From Anaerocolumna jejuensis DSM 15929 (GTDB lineage Bacteria > Bacillota > Clostridia > Lachnospirales > Lachnospiraceae): a DNA stretch of 64,000 bases. Made by a program: the position numbers and the translations under genes. The notes beneath the pieces are model-generated. The model had not been told where the DNA came from. It was given only the letters and a program-made list of their open reading frames with translations, and searched no databases. This document shows, one piece after another, positions 34,531 through 44,140 of the stretch. The DNA is taken from positions 124,001 through 188,000 of the forward strand of contig NZ_FRAC01000015.1 in NCBI RefSeq assembly GCF_900142215.1, written 5' to 3'. Within the stretch, counting starts at the first letter, position 1, and the number at the start of each line of letters is the position of its first letter.

Positions 34531-35190
34531 TTAGTTAGATGATGTCTGAACAAATACAACACCGCAGGTAGAGCCGGTAGAGTCTTTAATTAATGTAGAC
34601 ATATACTTGGCACCGGTGGGAATAAATTCTGCCGTACCTTGTTTTCTCATATTGGAAACCTGGTTATAATACTGAATGGAACCATTGTCCATTACAAACG
34701 TATCCTGTGTAACGAATGCACCATTGTCCATTTTAAGTGAATTAGGATCTTTCAATACTGCATTATAATTTACGCCCCAATATTTCACAAAAGGATTTCC
34801 TTTACTGTTAACTGCAGTCAAACCCTCCAGATAAATTTGCCTAATAGCATCTTTGCCAGGTGTTCCTGTTGTATCTAATTCAGGACACTGCCCAATAGTA
34901 CCTTCATTATCAATCATACTTCTTGTTGTAACAACAATTGCAAAAGGTTTACCCTCAAAATTAGAGTAAGCAGCTTTTACCTTTGTTCCCAGAACCGTTT
35001 GCTGGTCATAATCCTCAAACTCCGACTGCTCAACCGTATTCAGCTGAGTGGTAACCTTATCGGCACCTGAATTTGTAATAGATTTACCAACTGTAAAAAT
35101 TGTAAGACCGATTACCAAAACAAAGCCAAAGGCAAATAACGCCGTTCCAAGTTTCGATAGGTCTATACTTTCGTCTCCCATTCCTGCCAT
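34531..35190 (-). CDS. Putative major pilin-like protein
   Basis: A 219-residue protein: leader MAGMGDESIDLSKLG, then helix TALFAFGFVLVIGLTIFTVG (residues 16-35) and a large soluble domain. A glutamate-flanked short leader directly before one helix fits type IV/Tad pilin-like proteins. I chose the ATG at 35190; the open TTG 21 codons upstream has no ribosome binding site. It has its own promoter motif (35306-35318) and is followed by a terminator. That is the layout expected of an abundant subunit. Confidence 0.7.
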   Translation of the reverse strand: MAGMGDESIDLSKLGTALFAFGFVLVIGLTIFTVGKSITNSGADKVTTQLNTVEQSEFEDYDQQTVLGTKVKAAYSNFEGKPFAIVVTTRSMIDNEGTIGQCPELDTTGTPGKDAIRQIYLEGLTAVNSKGNPFVKYWGVNYNAVLKDPNSLKMDNGAFVTQDTFVMDNGSIQYYNQVSNMRKQGTAEFIPTGAKYMSTLIKDSTGSTCGVVFVQTSSN

Positions 35191-35305
35191 TTTATCATCA
35201 TTCCTTTCCTCTTGTTTTTGATTGGATCTCCAGTTATTGTTTTGGGAAAACAATAACGCAATCCGTTATTTTTAAAACCTTTTTGTTTTGTTTGTGTTTC
35301 TATTA

Positions 35306-35318
35306 TTAATATGATAGA
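35306..35318 (-). promoter_or_regulatory. Recurrent 13-bp motif, site 2
   Basis: Gene-sense TCTATCATATTAA, 116 bases before the ATG of the pilin-like gene at 34531-35190. It is preceded by an A-rich tract. Confidence 0.6.
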
Positions 35319-35407
35319 GTTTTTTTTAAACCATATTTATTCCATTGCTTTTTAAACTCCATTTTATAGAAAGGGGTAACGGATATCCTGCCCGGCAGTC
35401 CCGCCTT

Positions 35408-37477
35408 TTAAATATCCTGGAGCTCATTAATACCGGACATCATCTCTGTAAATCCCATGTACATAAGAGGAAATACAAAGAGCAGTATAAGTGTCATCAT
35501 AAATGGTACCTTAGCCCGTTGTCCGCATTTATTGCGGCGCTTGTCAATATTGTTCTTCAAAACTTCATCACGGGTATTACAGATATGCTCTCTGTTTTGT
35601 ATTAAGTCCACAAAGGCTTCCTCCAGGGATAATTCATCAACTGTCATTTTCATTTTTTCTATGAAACGTTTGAAATCCGGAATCGGAGTTTTTTCAATCA
35701 TATTGCTTAATTCCGCAATGGGATTGGAGGCATAGCCCTGGTAGCCGTAAGTCAGCATATCCTTGTGTATCGTTGAAACCTGGGTCAGATGTTCCAGGGC
35801 TTCCATCGTATCACAGTTCATTGACATAAGAATGGTCATAATCGTCTGCAGCTGTAAGAACTCCTCCTCCTCTTCCTCTTTTAAAAAGCTGCTGCGCTTC
35901 TTAAGATTTAAGTTAGGTAAAAAGAATCCGGCAGCAGCAATGACAAAGGAAATATCGATGTAATACCAATAAAAATGTACCTTCTGCAGCCAGTCATATT
36001 TCTTTGCAAGTCTTGTTTTCTGATCTTCTACCTGCAGATCATTGATAGTCGGCATCGTTCCCCGTATTAATTTTGTCAGTTCCTCCTGCCCGGATTCCAG
36101 CAAGCTTCCCTGCATGCGGTCAAAGTCAAACTTGCCCTTATTTCTTAATCCTATATAAGTCAGGTCCATGTCATACAGCTCTTTTTTTGTATAAATGGGC
36201 TTACCGTTCTTATCCTTGTAATCTTTTTCATCGGATATCATGGATAAGGAGCCGGTGTAATGAAGCATATAGTTCCTTCCGGCAATGGTAGCACTTAAAA
36301 ACAGCATAATACCAAAAGCGAAGACAGCCATTGCATACAAAAGCTTTTCAACATACAATTCTTCGATGGATTTTTTTGAAAAGGCATTTTCAAGTTTTTG
36401 TTTTAAAAGCCGCCTTTTTCTGTTTTTAGGTGTTATATTTTTTACAAAATGAAAAATAAATTTGTTTTTTAATAAATTAAAAATAAACAATATTCTATCG
36501 TCTTCTTTTACTACATGCATGCTGTTTGCCTTGGATATATAGTCATAGCAATAGATACAGGCAACAATAATTAATATTCTTATTACATATCCTGCCATTC
36601 CTTCTATAATAATAGAGGTACCGGGCATATATTTTAAAAGGAACCATTGGACAAAGGGTATACAGGGAATTGGTATCAAAGTCAGATATTCAAGCTTACC
36701 GAATTTCATAAATTGATAATCCTGCCTTTCCAGCTCCTGGTTTATATCCTTGTTCATAATTAACAAGGTACTAATAAAGGTAGAATTACCTTCCGCATCA
36801 TAGCCATCACCGGTATTATTGATTGAATAGCAGACATATGCCAAGGTTTGAACGGGTTTGAATGGAGTAGACTCGAAAAATTCCTTGAGTTTTAATTCTC
36901 CGTTGGTTGAAATCAGCACTCCATGGATTCTTTCCATTATTTTAGCTATTCTGTTCCCATAGCTTGCAGTCTCCAGGGATTCCACAACATCATTGCATCT
37001 CATATATTCAAGGCGGATGGATTCCATTGCGTATTTCAATTGCGTATAAACAATGTAATTAATACGCTCCATACGCTTTTCCAGCATTGTTGTAATTAAT
37101 ATGTACGCTAATATACCGCATAGCACCACACTTGCTATATCACTGAATATAAGCAATGCCACCGAAATGGTCCCAGCAACACTGGCCATGGTAGCCGTCA
37201 AATATTTGGAAATTATTTCTTTTACTTCATTTTTACTATAAACAGACATGGAAGACAGCTTTTTTGTCATAACCCGTATATACGTTTTTAATATAGGAAA
37301 TTTTTTATATTCTTCGTACAAGCAGCAATAAAATGCTTCTTGTTTTGTTTGTTTCTTATAATTTACTTTTTGTTTCGATAATTTTAAAACAAGTGCCCCT
37401 GCGACAGTTGATATAACAAAAATCACCGCTCCAACAATCATAACAGGAGAACGAAATATCTCAATTAAATATTCCAT
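35408..37477 (-). CDS. TadC/T2SSF-like inner membrane platform protein
   Basis: A 689-residue membrane protein with about six to eight helices: N-terminal pair near residues 11-31 and 93-130, a central set near 235-300, one near 385-405, one near 510-530 and a C-terminal one (FMMTLILLFVFPLMYMGF). The C-terminal region (IEKTPIPDFKRFIEKMKMTV, LSLEEAFVDLIQNRE) matches the cytoplasmic helical T2SSF domain of TadB/TadC. It is much longer than a usual TadC (about 300), as if TadB and TadC parts were fused. It is directly downstream of the CpaF-type ATPase gene. Confidence 0.8.
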   Translation of the reverse strand: MEYLIEIFRSPVMIVGAVIFVISTVAGALVLKLSKQKVNYKKQTKQEAFYCCLYEEYKKFPILKTYIRVMTKKLSSMSVYSKNEVKEIISKYLTATMASVAGTISVALLIFSDIASVVLCGILAYILITTMLEKRMERINYIVYTQLKYAMESIRLEYMRCNDVVESLETASYGNRIAKIMERIHGVLISTNGELKLKEFFESTPFKPVQTLAYVCYSINNTGDGYDAEGNSTFISTLLIMNKDINQELERQDYQFMKFGKLEYLTLIPIPCIPFVQWFLLKYMPGTSIIIEGMAGYVIRILIIVACIYCYDYISKANSMHVVKEDDRILFIFNLLKNKFIFHFVKNITPKNRKRRLLKQKLENAFSKKSIEELYVEKLLYAMAVFAFGIMLFLSATIAGRNYMLHYTGSLSMISDEKDYKDKNGKPIYTKKELYDMDLTYIGLRNKGKFDFDRMQGSLLESGQEELTKLIRGTMPTINDLQVEDQKTRLAKKYDWLQKVHFYWYYIDISFVIAAAGFFLPNLNLKKRSSFLKEEEEEEFLQLQTIMTILMSMNCDTMEALEHLTQVSTIHKDMLTYGYQGYASNPIAELSNMIEKTPIPDFKRFIEKMKMTVDELSLEEAFVDLIQNREHICNTRDEVLKNNIDKRRNKCGQRAKVPFMMTLILLFVFPLMYMGFTEMMSGINELQDI

Positions 37478-37507
37478 TGTATTATTTGCCTCCTATTGCA
37501 CAATGCT

Positions 37508-39532
37508 TTAATCTCCCATATTAAATTGTTTTGCTACTGAACTTCTGTTGCTGAGAATTGCAAGTGCCGAATTAAAATCCACAGCATTTTCTTCCGCACT
37601 TCTGGCATTTTCGAATTTAGCCGTATCGTCATACGCTTCTTTTCTGGCAACGCCCTGGTATTCTTCCATGGATTCACCCCTCCAATAATAGGCCAAGAAC
37701 CGGTCAAATTCTTCCCGTTCTTTTTTGGAAAGCACTTCCCGGATTTTTCTTGTTAACCCGTCGCTGAATTCTTCCTTCGCCATATAGGTGTCTGTTTCCG
37801 TGTTATAGACCAGAACATCTCTTGTTGAAAAGGATATACGGTCAGTTTGCCTTGTGTAGTATTCCTTGTCCAATTCATATCTGGATTCTTCCAGCCCTAT
37901 TTCATTATTGTAACCAGGATAAGGGATACCCTCCTCTAACTGTGTGATTTCTGTAATACGCTTAATATAACGCTTCCCATCCGGTGTAAAATCAAGATGG
38001 ATGTTGATTTTCAAAACATCGGTAACCTGCTTCTCCGCTGTAGTCATATTATCAAAGCCGCCGGCATTTACCAGTGAATTTCTTAATGTTAAGACAAGGT
38101 CTTTGGCTTCGTTGGCATGATGTGAGAACAAAGTAAACAACGATCCTGTCATTGCCAGCTGAATCATACGGGCGGCAACCGGGTCAGTGGCTACTTCACC
38201 GATTATCGTAATAGAAGAATCCGATTTCTTTAACGCATCCTGTAAGGATTCTGCGGTAACCGTGCCTGTCTCCTGTACCGAATAGATATTCCTGTTGGGG
38301 TATATTTCACGTAGATACATTTCAGGTGCCATTTCAAGTACACGGATATTATACCTGGGGTCCATATATGCAATAATCGCTTTCATAAGCGTTGTTTTAC
38401 CGGAGCCCTGGCGGCCTGTAACAGCAGTTGTTATCTGTCCTCGCATCAGGAACTCAATTAATTTGATAGCAACTTCCCCATCCGTAACACCCGGCTTTAT
38501 GACCAATGCTTCCGGTGTGATAATATCCAGTGTAAATTTACGTACAAAAGCTGCCCATACTTCACCGGCCGGGGGCCTTACAGCTAAAATACGGGATTTA
38601 TCGTGCATTGTATTTACTAAATATCCGCGTTTTGCCGATAAGGGTCCCGGGGAATTCCAGCGGATCAGCAGCTGTACAATCCTCCTTATCTCATCCTCAG
38701 AACCAAAATCGAGGAATTGCAAATGTATATATGAGCCTTTAAAGTACAGCCATAAAGCATTGGTTGCTTCACTGCATGCGTCGGCATTCTCTTCCCCGTC
38801 TGCCTGTGAGCTGACATTGATGGCATCCATTACGGAACCGGAAACTCCTACATTGTAACCGTTGACATTCATCTCTGCCAGCGTGTCAATACAGCCAAAG
38901 CCCTTATAGGCCTGATATAAAAGAGTTGTAAAAATGTCGGTAACCTCCGGGTCTGTCAAGTGGTACTCTAATTTAAAATAGCTTTCCTCCAAATCTGTTT
39001 TTGTTATGTAGTAGGCTCTGTCATTCTCACCGCCAATACCAACTGCCGGTCTCTCACCTTCGAACTCATTTTCCAGTATCCACTTTGTTAAGGCATCTCT
39101 CCCATAATCTTTTTTATATTTGTACATGATAATTTCGAACATGGTATTGGTATTGGGTTCGCTTTCCCTGTCAAGACCTATTATCTGCCTCATCTTCTCC
39201 GGCTTCATATGGTCGTCAAGAAAGGTATGTATCATTTCTTTTACCATTAATTTTGCACTATCTATACCGTAAACTGAATTTTTAAGAGCTTCCTTCCTTT
39301 GTGCTTTTCTTTTTGCAAGGCGTTTTAAGTCTTCATCGGTTTCCAGGCTGCTTATAGAATCCTCTTTTGTGAGATTAACGATATAAATTTTCAGGGCATC
39401 CAATACCTCTTCAAAGGAAGATAAATCCTCTTCTACAACCACCTGCTTTTTAGCTTTCGCACGCACATACAAGAAAAAGAGAATCAAAGTAATTGCTATT
39501 ATGGAAGCTAATCCGAGATTGAAATTGCTCAT
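37508..39532 (-). CDS. CpaF/TadA-type secretion ATPase (T2SSE family)
   Basis: A 674-residue hexameric-ATPase family protein. An N-terminal membrane helix (SIIAITLILFFLYVRA, residues 10-25) is unusual for CpaF. The core has Walker A TGRQGSGKTTLMKAI near residue 374, the Asp-box region YNIRVLEMAPEMYL, SSITIIGEVATDPVAARM (Walker B-like, with Glu) and the His-box FTLFSHHANEAKDLV. It would power assembly or secretion by the Tad-like machine. It is followed by the TadC-like gene and preceded by a TadZ-like gene. Confidence 0.9.
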   Translation of the reverse strand: MSNFNLGLASIIAITLILFFLYVRAKAKKQVVVEEDLSSFEEVLDALKIYIVNLTKEDSISSLETDEDLKRLAKRKAQRKEALKNSVYGIDSAKLMVKEMIHTFLDDHMKPEKMRQIIGLDRESEPNTNTMFEIIMYKYKKDYGRDALTKWILENEFEGERPAVGIGGENDRAYYITKTDLEESYFKLEYHLTDPEVTDIFTTLLYQAYKGFGCIDTLAEMNVNGYNVGVSGSVMDAINVSSQADGEENADACSEATNALWLYFKGSYIHLQFLDFGSEDEIRRIVQLLIRWNSPGPLSAKRGYLVNTMHDKSRILAVRPPAGEVWAAFVRKFTLDIITPEALVIKPGVTDGEVAIKLIEFLMRGQITTAVTGRQGSGKTTLMKAIIAYMDPRYNIRVLEMAPEMYLREIYPNRNIYSVQETGTVTAESLQDALKKSDSSITIIGEVATDPVAARMIQLAMTGSLFTLFSHHANEAKDLVLTLRNSLVNAGGFDNMTTAEKQVTDVLKINIHLDFTPDGKRYIKRITEITQLEEGIPYPGYNNEIGLEESRYELDKEYYTRQTDRISFSTRDVLVYNTETDTYMAKEEFSDGLTRKIREVLSKKEREEFDRFLAYYWRGESMEEYQGVARKEAYDDTAKFENARSAEENAVDFNSALAILSNRSSVAKQFNMGD

Positions 39533-39546
39533 AATGTATCCTCCCT

Positions 39547-40371
39547 TTAATAACCCCTGGCTTTTCTCTTTTCTTCTCTGACGGCTTGCTTAATGCTCTG
39601 TATGCCGCTGACCAAATGCTTGATATCAGCGTCCAATTCCAATACATCCACATTTCTTTTTTGAATCTGTTCCGACAAATACTTTAACTGCCCTCTGTTT
39701 TCACAATAGGGAATCCACTGGCTGAACCTGATATGGTACCATTTGCTTGGATGCTTAATTCCGAGTACGTTTGCCGCATCTTTATCTGTGCCGATCATAT
39801 CAATATATTTATTCATAACAACTAAATTTGGAATGTTAGCAGTTTGTTTCAATATTTTTGCTTTTTGCCCTGAAAACCTTTGGAGCTCTGACAGTGATTG
39901 TGTCAAAACAATAATCAGGCAATCCGTATGGGCAAGAACCAATTTCACATTCTCTTTTTCCAAATTGTTTTCATCTATATCAAATACAATATAATCATAT
40001 GGGAAGTCTTTGCATATAAAGGACAGAACCGTCTGCATCTGTTCATCATTTACATTTTTGTCTTTTCCGGTTCTGGAAACAAAGGTATCAAGACTGAATA
40101 AGTCAAAGCGTTCCGTGATTTCCCTGCAATAATTCCCTATATCTTCTTTCCTGAGCCCGCCTTCTCTTATCAGGTTTATTAGCTGCAGAGGATTACTTGT
40201 CTGGTCATCTGATTCTTCTAATCCAAAATAAGGGAACATGGATTCAGATTTACTTGTCACATGCGTTAGGCAAACGCTTTTATTCCGGGAAGACAGCTCA
40301 TAGGCTAAAAGTGCCGCCACCGTAGTATTCCCATTTCCATGAACATGGGGTGAGATTACCGATATATTCAT
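39547..40371 (-). CDS. TadZ/ParA-like protein with degenerate P-loop
   Basis: A 274-residue protein of ParA/MinD type (NISVISPHVHGNGNTTVAAL; FPYDYIVFDIDEN as Walker B; LVVMNKYIDMIG). The P-loop reads HGNGNTT, so the signature Lys of the deviant Walker A is missing. TadZ proteins localise Tad machinery at the cell pole and several are catalytically weak. I chose the ATG at 40371, 9 bases after AAAGGA; an ATG two codons earlier is too close to it. It ends 14 bases before the CpaF-type gene. Confidence 0.75.
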   Translation of the reverse strand: MNISVISPHVHGNGNTTVAALLAYELSSRNKSVCLTHVTSKSESMFPYFGLEESDDQTSNPLQLINLIREGGLRKEDIGNYCREITERFDLFSLDTFVSRTGKDKNVNDEQMQTVLSFICKDFPYDYIVFDIDENNLEKENVKLVLAHTDCLIIVLTQSLSELQRFSGQKAKILKQTANIPNLVVMNKYIDMIGTDKDAANVLGIKHPSKWYHIRFSQWIPYCENRGQLKYLSEQIQKRNVDVLELDADIKHLVSGIQSIKQAVREEKRKARGY

Positions 40372-40392
40372 AATCATATTTCCTTTCCATTA

Positions 40393-41013
40393 TTATTTCG
40401 AAAAAGAATATCTCTTTCTTTTAAGCAATTTCTGAAATTCCTCCGGCTTTATGTTCAGGGCAGCAGCAAAGGCATCCCCTAATAATATGGAAACAGTTTT
40501 ATCTTTTAAAGGCAATAATTGCCTTAGCTGCTCTACGCGAAATAAATAGAAGGAATAATCCGGCTTCCAGACTATTTGATGCATATGTACCTCTTTGGGG
40601 TCCAATCTTTTATTTTTATTAGGAGTTAATGTCAAGGTTCCAAAGGCGGCATTTTCATAATCCTCTCTTATGTCTTCAATAGAATTGCCCAAAAATGTAG
40701 TATTTTGTTCACATAGCAGCAAATTGTACTGCATTTCTTTTGAAATATACGAATCGGAAATAAAAATAAGATATTCCGTCTCATCTTTGATTGCCAGCTC
40801 TTCAATTTTCAGGATATTTTCCATCGACATGGTAGGTAATACGTAAATCTTTACACTTTCAATTTCACCGTAATTTTCTTTACCGCTGTAGAGCCTTTTG
40901 TATGCGGCATCATCCGTAACCACCCATGTGCGCCCTGCTATGGAACATGCCCGCATAAATGGATATGCCAATACTCTCTTGTCGGCTTTTCCCGTTATCG
41001 CTAATTTAATCAT
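40393..41013 (-). CDS. Unknown protein of the Tad-like locus
   Basis: A 206-residue soluble alpha/beta protein (IKLAITGKADKRVLAYPFM; ESVKIYVLPTMSMENILKIE; EYLIFISDSYISKEMQYNL). It may be a receiver-like or Rossmann-like domain partner of the TadZ-like ATPase downstream. No catalytic motif recognised. GGAGAAG precedes the ATG. It is in the run CpaB-like, this gene, TadZ-like, CpaF, TadC. Confidence 0.6.
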   Translation of the reverse strand: MIKLAITGKADKRVLAYPFMRACSIAGRTWVVTDDAAYKRLYSGKENYGEIESVKIYVLPTMSMENILKIEELAIKDETEYLIFISDSYISKEMQYNLLLCEQNTTFLGNSIEDIREDYENAAFGTLTLTPNKNKRLDPKEVHMHQIVWKPDYSFYLFRVEQLRQLLPLKDKTVSILLGDAFAAALNIKPEEFQKLLKRKRYSFSK

Positions 41014-41050
41014 ATTGTGTTCTTCTCCTTTTGCACCAGCTCATAGGATA

Positions 41051-42001
41051 CTATTTGCCATCAGAAGAATCTTCCTGCGTATTTTGTTCCTGTGTATTTT
41101 GTGCCTGTGCATTGTATTCTGCTTCTGCCTGCTTTTGTGCCTGTAACGCATCATAATCATCTTTTGCCTGCTTAAATTTATCAGCAAGGCTCTGCTTTCC
41201 ATTTGTTACCGTATCATTAATTGTTACTTTTTCTGAGCTTAATAACTGCTTTTCCAGCTGTTCCCTCCGCTTTAAGACATCACTGTAATCGGAGGTATCA
41301 ATATTGGGATCCAGCAGCATTGTCTTCAGAACATCAAGGCTGACAGGATAATATTGCTGTGCGGCAGTCTGTATCCCGCCTTCGATATAGGTAGAGCCAT
41401 ATGCTTTTGTACTGGAAAATAAAGCCTCATCCGTCTGCATGGACTGATAGGAATAAAAATCCTGCTGAGAAACAATCAGCTTAAGTGTTGAGCCATTAAT
41501 TTCAACTACTTCTTTATGGGTCATTGCAATATAATCCTGCCCTAATGGAAATGCAATTCTGATATCAACATAATCTCCTATTTCGATTCCGATGGGAATT
41601 TCATCCAGAACAACATCTAAGGTTCTTTCATCATCTGTTAATTTCTGCTGCATTAACATATCTGATGTTACAATTGTGCCGCCGGCTAACGAGATTTTGT
41701 AATAAAAGCCTTCAATATCAGGCAATGATGTAATTGCATTTGCCGGCACTGAATATTCCGGAATCTGAACCATCGAAAATTGAAAATCCTGCATTTGAGT
41801 TCCGCTCTTGGCATTGGTATTTAACTGATAAACCGTAACCAATTCACCGATTTCGTCCAACTGCTGCTGCAGCTTGTTTATCTCAGCCTCCCGCTGGGCT
41901 ATGATATTTTCATCATTTTTTTTCATAATAAAAACTCCTGCGGCTGCTAATAACAATACAAGCACAATAGCCATTACAAAGTACTTTTTCTTTGAGTACA
42001 T
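41051..42001 (-). CDS. SAF-domain membrane protein (CpaB/RcpC-like)
   Basis: A 316-residue protein: a membrane helix (FVMAIVLVLLLAAAGVFIM, residues 8-26), a coiled coil (residues 33-50), then a SAF domain (YSVPANAITSLPDIEGFYYK, then LAGGTIVTSDMLM) and a long beta region (IPIGIEIGDYVDIRIAFP). That is the CpaB/RcpC order of Tad pilus assembly proteins, here without an outer membrane. The C-terminal tail is Gln/Glu/Thr-rich and repetitive. The ATG at 42001 has GGTGA 8 bases before it; a GTG four codons earlier lacks one. A recurrent motif lies upstream (42106-42118). Confidence 0.8.
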   Translation of the reverse strand: MYSKKKYFVMAIVLVLLLAAAGVFIMKKNDENIIAQREAEINKLQQQLDEIGELVTVYQLNTNAKSGTQMQDFQFSMVQIPEYSVPANAITSLPDIEGFYYKISLAGGTIVTSDMLMQQKLTDDERTLDVVLDEIPIGIEIGDYVDIRIAFPLGQDYIAMTHKEVVEINGSTLKLIVSQQDFYSYQSMQTDEALFSSTKAYGSTYIEGGIQTAAQQYYPVSLDVLKTMLLDPNIDTSDYSDVLKRREQLEKQLLSSEKVTINDTVTNGKQSLADKFKQAKDDYDALQAQKQAEAEYNAQAQNTQEQNTQEDSSDGK

Positions 42002-42105
42002 ATCCGTTATCACCGTAACATGATACTTTACGGGATACCTCCTTCCTATTGGGTTTCCTGAATGATTTTATTAAGAGGTTTTTTATTGGATTAACTTACA
42101 TACAG

Positions 42106-42118
42106 TTAATATGACAGA
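42106..42118 (-). promoter_or_regulatory. Recurrent 13-bp motif, site 3
   Basis: Gene-sense TCTGTCATATTAA, 105 bases before the ATG of the CpaB-like gene, preceded by AAAAAAATT. It marks the start of the CpaB-TadZ-CpaF-TadC transcription unit. Confidence 0.6.
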
Positions 42119-42142
42119 ATTTTTTTTATTAGCCTTCATTTC

Positions 42143-42802
42143 TTACTCTTTGCCGTTTTTAATTTCAGTGACTGATTCCAGTGCCGCCGGGATATCAATG
42201 CCCTTTTTGCACTGCTTGTAAATCAAGGTTCCTGTTTCCGCATCAGAATTATACAGGAGTAATCCCCGCATTATATTTCCTTCTTTCTTTTCTATGTAAC
42301 ATTCCAAATAATCCGGCGTTAAAAACAGGAACCGGAATTTACCCCCAGCTGCTTCATTTGTTAAAAATGCCTGTATTTCCTCTGTCCTGCATTTATACAC
42401 AAAACCTGAATCATCCGCATACTGCTCCAGACTGGCGGCCTTTAAAGGAGCCCTATTGTCAATTTTAAAACCGGCATATTCATTGGTAAATTCCGTCTTA
42501 ATTTTAGTAATAGTTTTATTTGTTTTAACTCCGTTTTTTTCGGTCAATATTAGATAAGATTCCTTTTTCCCTGTATCATAGCGGACTTCATAGGTTTTTG
42601 AAGAATTTTCATCCTTTTCTGCAAAATATTCCGTCACAGTATAATCCTGCTTATTAGCATCTATATTGATTTTATGTCTTTTATTCACGTTCAAATAAAC
42701 AAACAGTATTGCCAAAAGCATTATTAAGATGAATGCTATAATTAAAATCCGTTTCTTCGTTAAATATAGTACTTTTTTCATTGCCGCCCTTCTTTCAGTC
42801 AT
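42143..42802 (-). CDS. Single-anchor protein of unknown function
   Basis: A 219-residue protein with a basic N-terminus and a membrane helix (ILIIAFILIMLLAILFVYLN, residues 19-38), then an extracytoplasmic beta-rich domain (TYEVRYDTGKKESYLILTE). The start codon overlaps the stop of the M23-like gene in an ATGA junction, showing translational coupling; an ATG 7 codons later is also possible. No family recognised. Confidence 0.7.
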   Translation of the reverse strand: MTERRAAMKKVLYLTKKRILIIAFILIMLLAILFVYLNVNKRHKINIDANKQDYTVTEYFAEKDENSSKTYEVRYDTGKKESYLILTEKNGVKTNKTITKIKTEFTNEYAGFKIDNRAPLKAASLEQYADDSGFVYKCRTEEIQAFLTNEAAGGKFRFLFLTPDYLECYIEKKEGNIMRGLLLYNSDAETGTLIYKQCKKGIDIPAALESVTEIKNGKE

Positions 42803-43923
42803 TTATTTTCCTTATCAATACTCTCCGATGGTGCCTTTTCTATCACTATGTTATCAGGGGTATCCGTATAATTGTTATCACCCTGAATGGTTATTTGCTC
42901 CGTTTTACCGGCTTTGTCTGTAATTGTTCCGGCTTTAAAATCAGGTGCTTTCTTAGTAATTCCAGCTGTTATATCAGCCGTTATACTATCTCGCAGTTCA
43001 GAATAATCCCTTTTTTCAATGGTACAGCCAGGATTGGAATTTTCCCATTGTTCATACCATTTACCGCTCCTCGAACCATACAGCAGCAATGGATCAGCAT
43101 AGACAGTATTTAATTTGAATTTTATAGTTATGCTTTTTGTTTTTGTTTTCCCAATAGTGTTATACTGTTTAACTATTTGTTTTTTTACAACAGAAGGCCG
43201 AATTCCTAGGTACTCTATTTCTATTGATTTACCACTCCTTACCGTAACTGAATTATCCGTAACAGCTGTTACAATTCCATTAAACTGAGAATAGATTTTA
43301 TTTTTTTGTTTTATAGCAATTGTAAGTCCCTTATTATACTGCTGCTTGCCGCTGTCAATGGAATAGGAGCTGCCAAAGGGTATCGAAATTAACAGACCGG
43401 CTTTGGTAAAGGGGTTCATTTTATAACCGATAATACCGATATCGGTGCTATCATCTGCTGCTTCTAACAGAGAGTTTGCATAAGCAATTTTAGCTTCTAT
43501 ATTCTCCTCGTCTATTAATGACAAATCTGAATAACTTTCATTGCTCTCCACACCTCTAAGAGATGCTGCTGTCTGATATTCGACATAATTATTCAGTATT
43601 GTTTTGATTGGCTTATTACTGACAAAATTTGACTCCAATATGTCTTTTGCATTATACCAGGCATCTTCTTTTTCTTTAAATTCCTTTATTTTTTCATCTC
43701 CAACCTCTCCCAAATGGGAAACCAGTTCATTCCATTCTTTCTCTTTATAGCAAGTGCTTAAGAGACGCTTTATTTCAAGCATGGAACCGTCTTCCGACAA
43801 TCTGTGCATCCCCATTAACACCCTTAAATCATCTGTGGTATAACTGGCAGATGCATAGGAATTTACAGGGATTAACAATATGAATACCAGTATAAAAAAA
43901 AGAATTCGTTTCAATTTTCTCAT
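42799..43923 (-). CDS. Secreted protein with a degenerate M23-like domain
   Basis: A 374-residue protein with a signal peptide (RKLKRILFFILVFILLIPVN, cleavage near SYASA). A helical region (residues 35-150) is followed by a beta-rich domain (YNKGLTIAIKQKNKIYSQF, then NGIVTAVTDNSVTVRSGKSI, EIEYLGI). It follows the lysostaphin/M23 fold pattern, but the zinc-ligand H-x-x-x-D and H-x-H are absent. It may bind peptidoglycan without cutting it. A recurrent 13-bp motif lies 34 bases before the ATG. Confidence 0.7.
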   Translation of the reverse strand: MRKLKRILFFILVFILLIPVNSYASASYTTDDLRVLMGMHRLSEDGSMLEIKRLLSTCYKEKEWNELVSHLGEVGDEKIKEFKEKEDAWYNAKDILESNFVSNKPIKTILNNYVEYQTAASLRGVESNESYSDLSLIDEENIEAKIAYANSLLEAADDSTDIGIIGYKMNPFTKAGLLISIPFGSSYSIDSGKQQYNKGLTIAIKQKNKIYSQFNGIVTAVTDNSVTVRSGKSIEIEYLGIRPSVVKKQIVKQYNTIGKTKTKSITIKFKLNTVYADPLLLYGSRSGKWYEQWENSNPGCTIEKRDYSELRDSITADITAGITKKAPDFKAGTITDKAGKTEQITIQGDNNYTDTPDNIVIEKAPSESIDKENK

Positions 43924-43956
43924 TATTTACACCTTTTATGTTTTTTATATTTTATA

Positions 43957-43969
43957 TTAATATGACAGA
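43957..43969 (-). promoter_or_regulatory. Recurrent 13-bp motif, site 4
   Basis: Gene-sense TCTGTCATATTAA, 34 bases before the ATG at 43923. Preceded by AAAAACAT and followed by TATAAAATATAAAA. Confidence 0.6.
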
Positions 43970-44034
43970 ATGTTTTTATATTCAACCTATTAAGTTGCTT
44001 ATTCCAAGAAAAAAGCTATAAAAATAGCAATAAA

Positions 44035-44058
44035 AAAAGCTATTTTAAAATAGCTTTT
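44035..44058 (-). terminator. Terminator of the sigma-factor gene
   Basis: Perfect 12-bp self-complementary arm, AAAAGCTATTTT/AAAATAGCTTTT, followed on the minus strand by further T (TTTATT). It ends the transcript of the sigma factor at 44141-45163. Confidence 0.7.
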
Positions 44059-44140
44059 AATTGTTTTAAAAAATATAATAAAAGACATACAGGAACAGGA
44101 CTTCCTTCCATGCAGGATTCCCTGCTCCAGCTGCCGTAAT

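Noticed and set aside
38295..38858. 187-codon frame on the plus strand
   Set aside because: It lies wholly antisense to the CpaF-type ATPase, whose motifs are certain.
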